Positions 5,900 through 6,438 of a DNA stretch of 6,438 nucleotides are shown here, one piece after another. Where the stretch lies: NCBI GenBank assembly GCA_027025615.1, contig JALVQM010000079.1:1-6438 (forward strand), given 5' to 3'. How positions within the stretch are numbered: the first letter of the stretch is position 1; each line of letters begins with the position of its first letter. The position numbers were made by a program, and so were the translations under genes. The notes under the pieces are model-generated. The model did no database searches. It was not told the origin of the DNA and saw nothing but the letters and a program-made list of their open reading frames with translations. Source of the stretch: Desulfobacteraceae bacterium (GTDB lineage: Bacteria > Desulfobacterota > Desulfobacteria > Desulfobacterales > Desulfosarcinaceae).

Positions 5900-6438
5900 T
5901 TAAATCATCACCGAACCGATAAGCTCTTTAACCGATGAAATTTTTTCCCGGATTAAAAAAGCTTCCAATCCTTCAAGCACTTCAATGGCGGCTCTGGGAT
6001 TTATGAAACTGGCTGTACCCACCTGGATGGCCGTAGCCCCGGCCAGGATGAACTCGACGGCGTCCTCATATGTCATTATACCGCCAATTCCAATCACCGG
6101 TACTTCCACGGCCCCAGCCACCTGCCAAACCATGCGTACGGCAACAGGCTTGATTGCCGGCCCCGAAAGGCCGCCCGTGATGTTTGCCAGTTTAGGTTTA
6201 CGGGTCTTGATATCTATGGCCATGGCTGTCAGGGTGTTGATCAGGGAAATTGCATCAGCACCCTCACCTTCCACGCTGCGGGCAATATCTGCAATATCTG
6301 TGACATTGGGCGACAGTTTTACGATAACCGGTTTTCCGGTATTCTTCCTGACGGCTTTTGTAACCCGGGCGGCCATCAGAGGATCAGACCCAAACGTAAT
6401 TCCACTTGGAATAACTACAGAAGTTGGCGAAGCCGAAG
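5900..6438 (-). CDS. pyrD: Dihydroorotate dehydrogenase, class 1B-like catalytic subunit (partial)
   Basis: This is the C-terminal part of a gene entering from the right edge: about 178 codons, then TAA at 5900-5902. The enzyme oxidises dihydroorotate to orotate in pyrimidine synthesis with bound FMN. The FMN barrel is clear: FGSDP, VIVKLSPNVTDIADIA (FMN-contacting lysine in VKLSPN), SLINTLTAM, GGLSGPAIKPVAVRMV, VPVIGIGGI and AGATAIQVGTASFINPRAA for the phosphate site. These match the class 1B (PyrD-PyrK) form. The frame does not begin at the internal ATG at 6376; it continues to the edge. Near the edge, however, the residues before GITFG read SPTSVVIPS, where the family has the catalytic-cysteine motif NISCPNVK. 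This may be an edge error, a frameshift or a damaged gene. Only the 3' part of the gene is visible. Confidence 0.88.
   Translation of the reverse strand, partial: SASPTSVVIPSGITFGSDPLMAARVTKAVRKNTGKPVIVKLSPNVTDIADIARSVEGEGADAISLINTLTAMAIDIKTRKPKLANITGGLSGPAIKPVAVRMVWQVAGAVEVPVIGIGGIMTYEDAVEFILAGATAIQVGTASFINPRAAIEVLEGLEAFLIREKISSVKELIGSVMI

Overview
The window carries most of a branched-chain amino-acid operon on the + strand, followed by a convergent pair of unrelated genes on the - strand. The sequence looks bacterial, with moderate GC, strong Shine-Dalgarno sites and tight gene spacing. The citramalate synthase is of the long type known from Geobacter, and a secreted chalcone-isomerase-like protein lies nearby. 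This suggests a deltaproteobacterium (Desulfobacterota or relatives), but that is inference from protein resemblance only and no marker gene is present.

Positions 1-1735 hold the last 44 codons of ilvB (acetolactate synthase, large subunit), then ilvN (regulatory subunit, 165 aa) and ilvC (ketol-acid reductoisomerase, 351 aa). The gaps are 28 and 17 bases. Positions 1749-3389 hold cimA (citramalate synthase, 546 aa), 13 bases after ilvC. A 212-base gap follows, the only sizeable non-coding stretch. It holds two imperfect hairpins and a possible 27-codon open frame. Then comes leuA (2-isopropylmalate synthase, 514 aa, 3602-5146), and a perfect 11-bp terminator-like hairpin at 5165-5191 separates it from the convergent genes.

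On the - strand, read right to left, are the C-terminal part of pyrD (dihydroorotate dehydrogenase, class 1B-like, running off the right edge) and, 101 bases downstream, a 194-aa exported chalcone-isomerase-like protein.

Metabolic reading: CimA makes citramalate from pyruvate and acetyl-CoA, which leads to 2-oxobutyrate without threonine deaminase. IlvBN and IlvC then carry out the first two shared steps of valine, leucine and isoleucine synthesis, and LeuA diverts 2-oxoisovalerate to leucine. IlvD, LeuCD, LeuB and a transaminase are not in the window.

Most of the window is ordinary biosynthetic DNA. The points that merit a second look are the structured cimA-leuA gap, the Bacteroidetes-like form of IlvC, and the right edge of pyrD, where the expected catalytic-cysteine motif is not found in frame. 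I see no convincing sign of an undescribed system.
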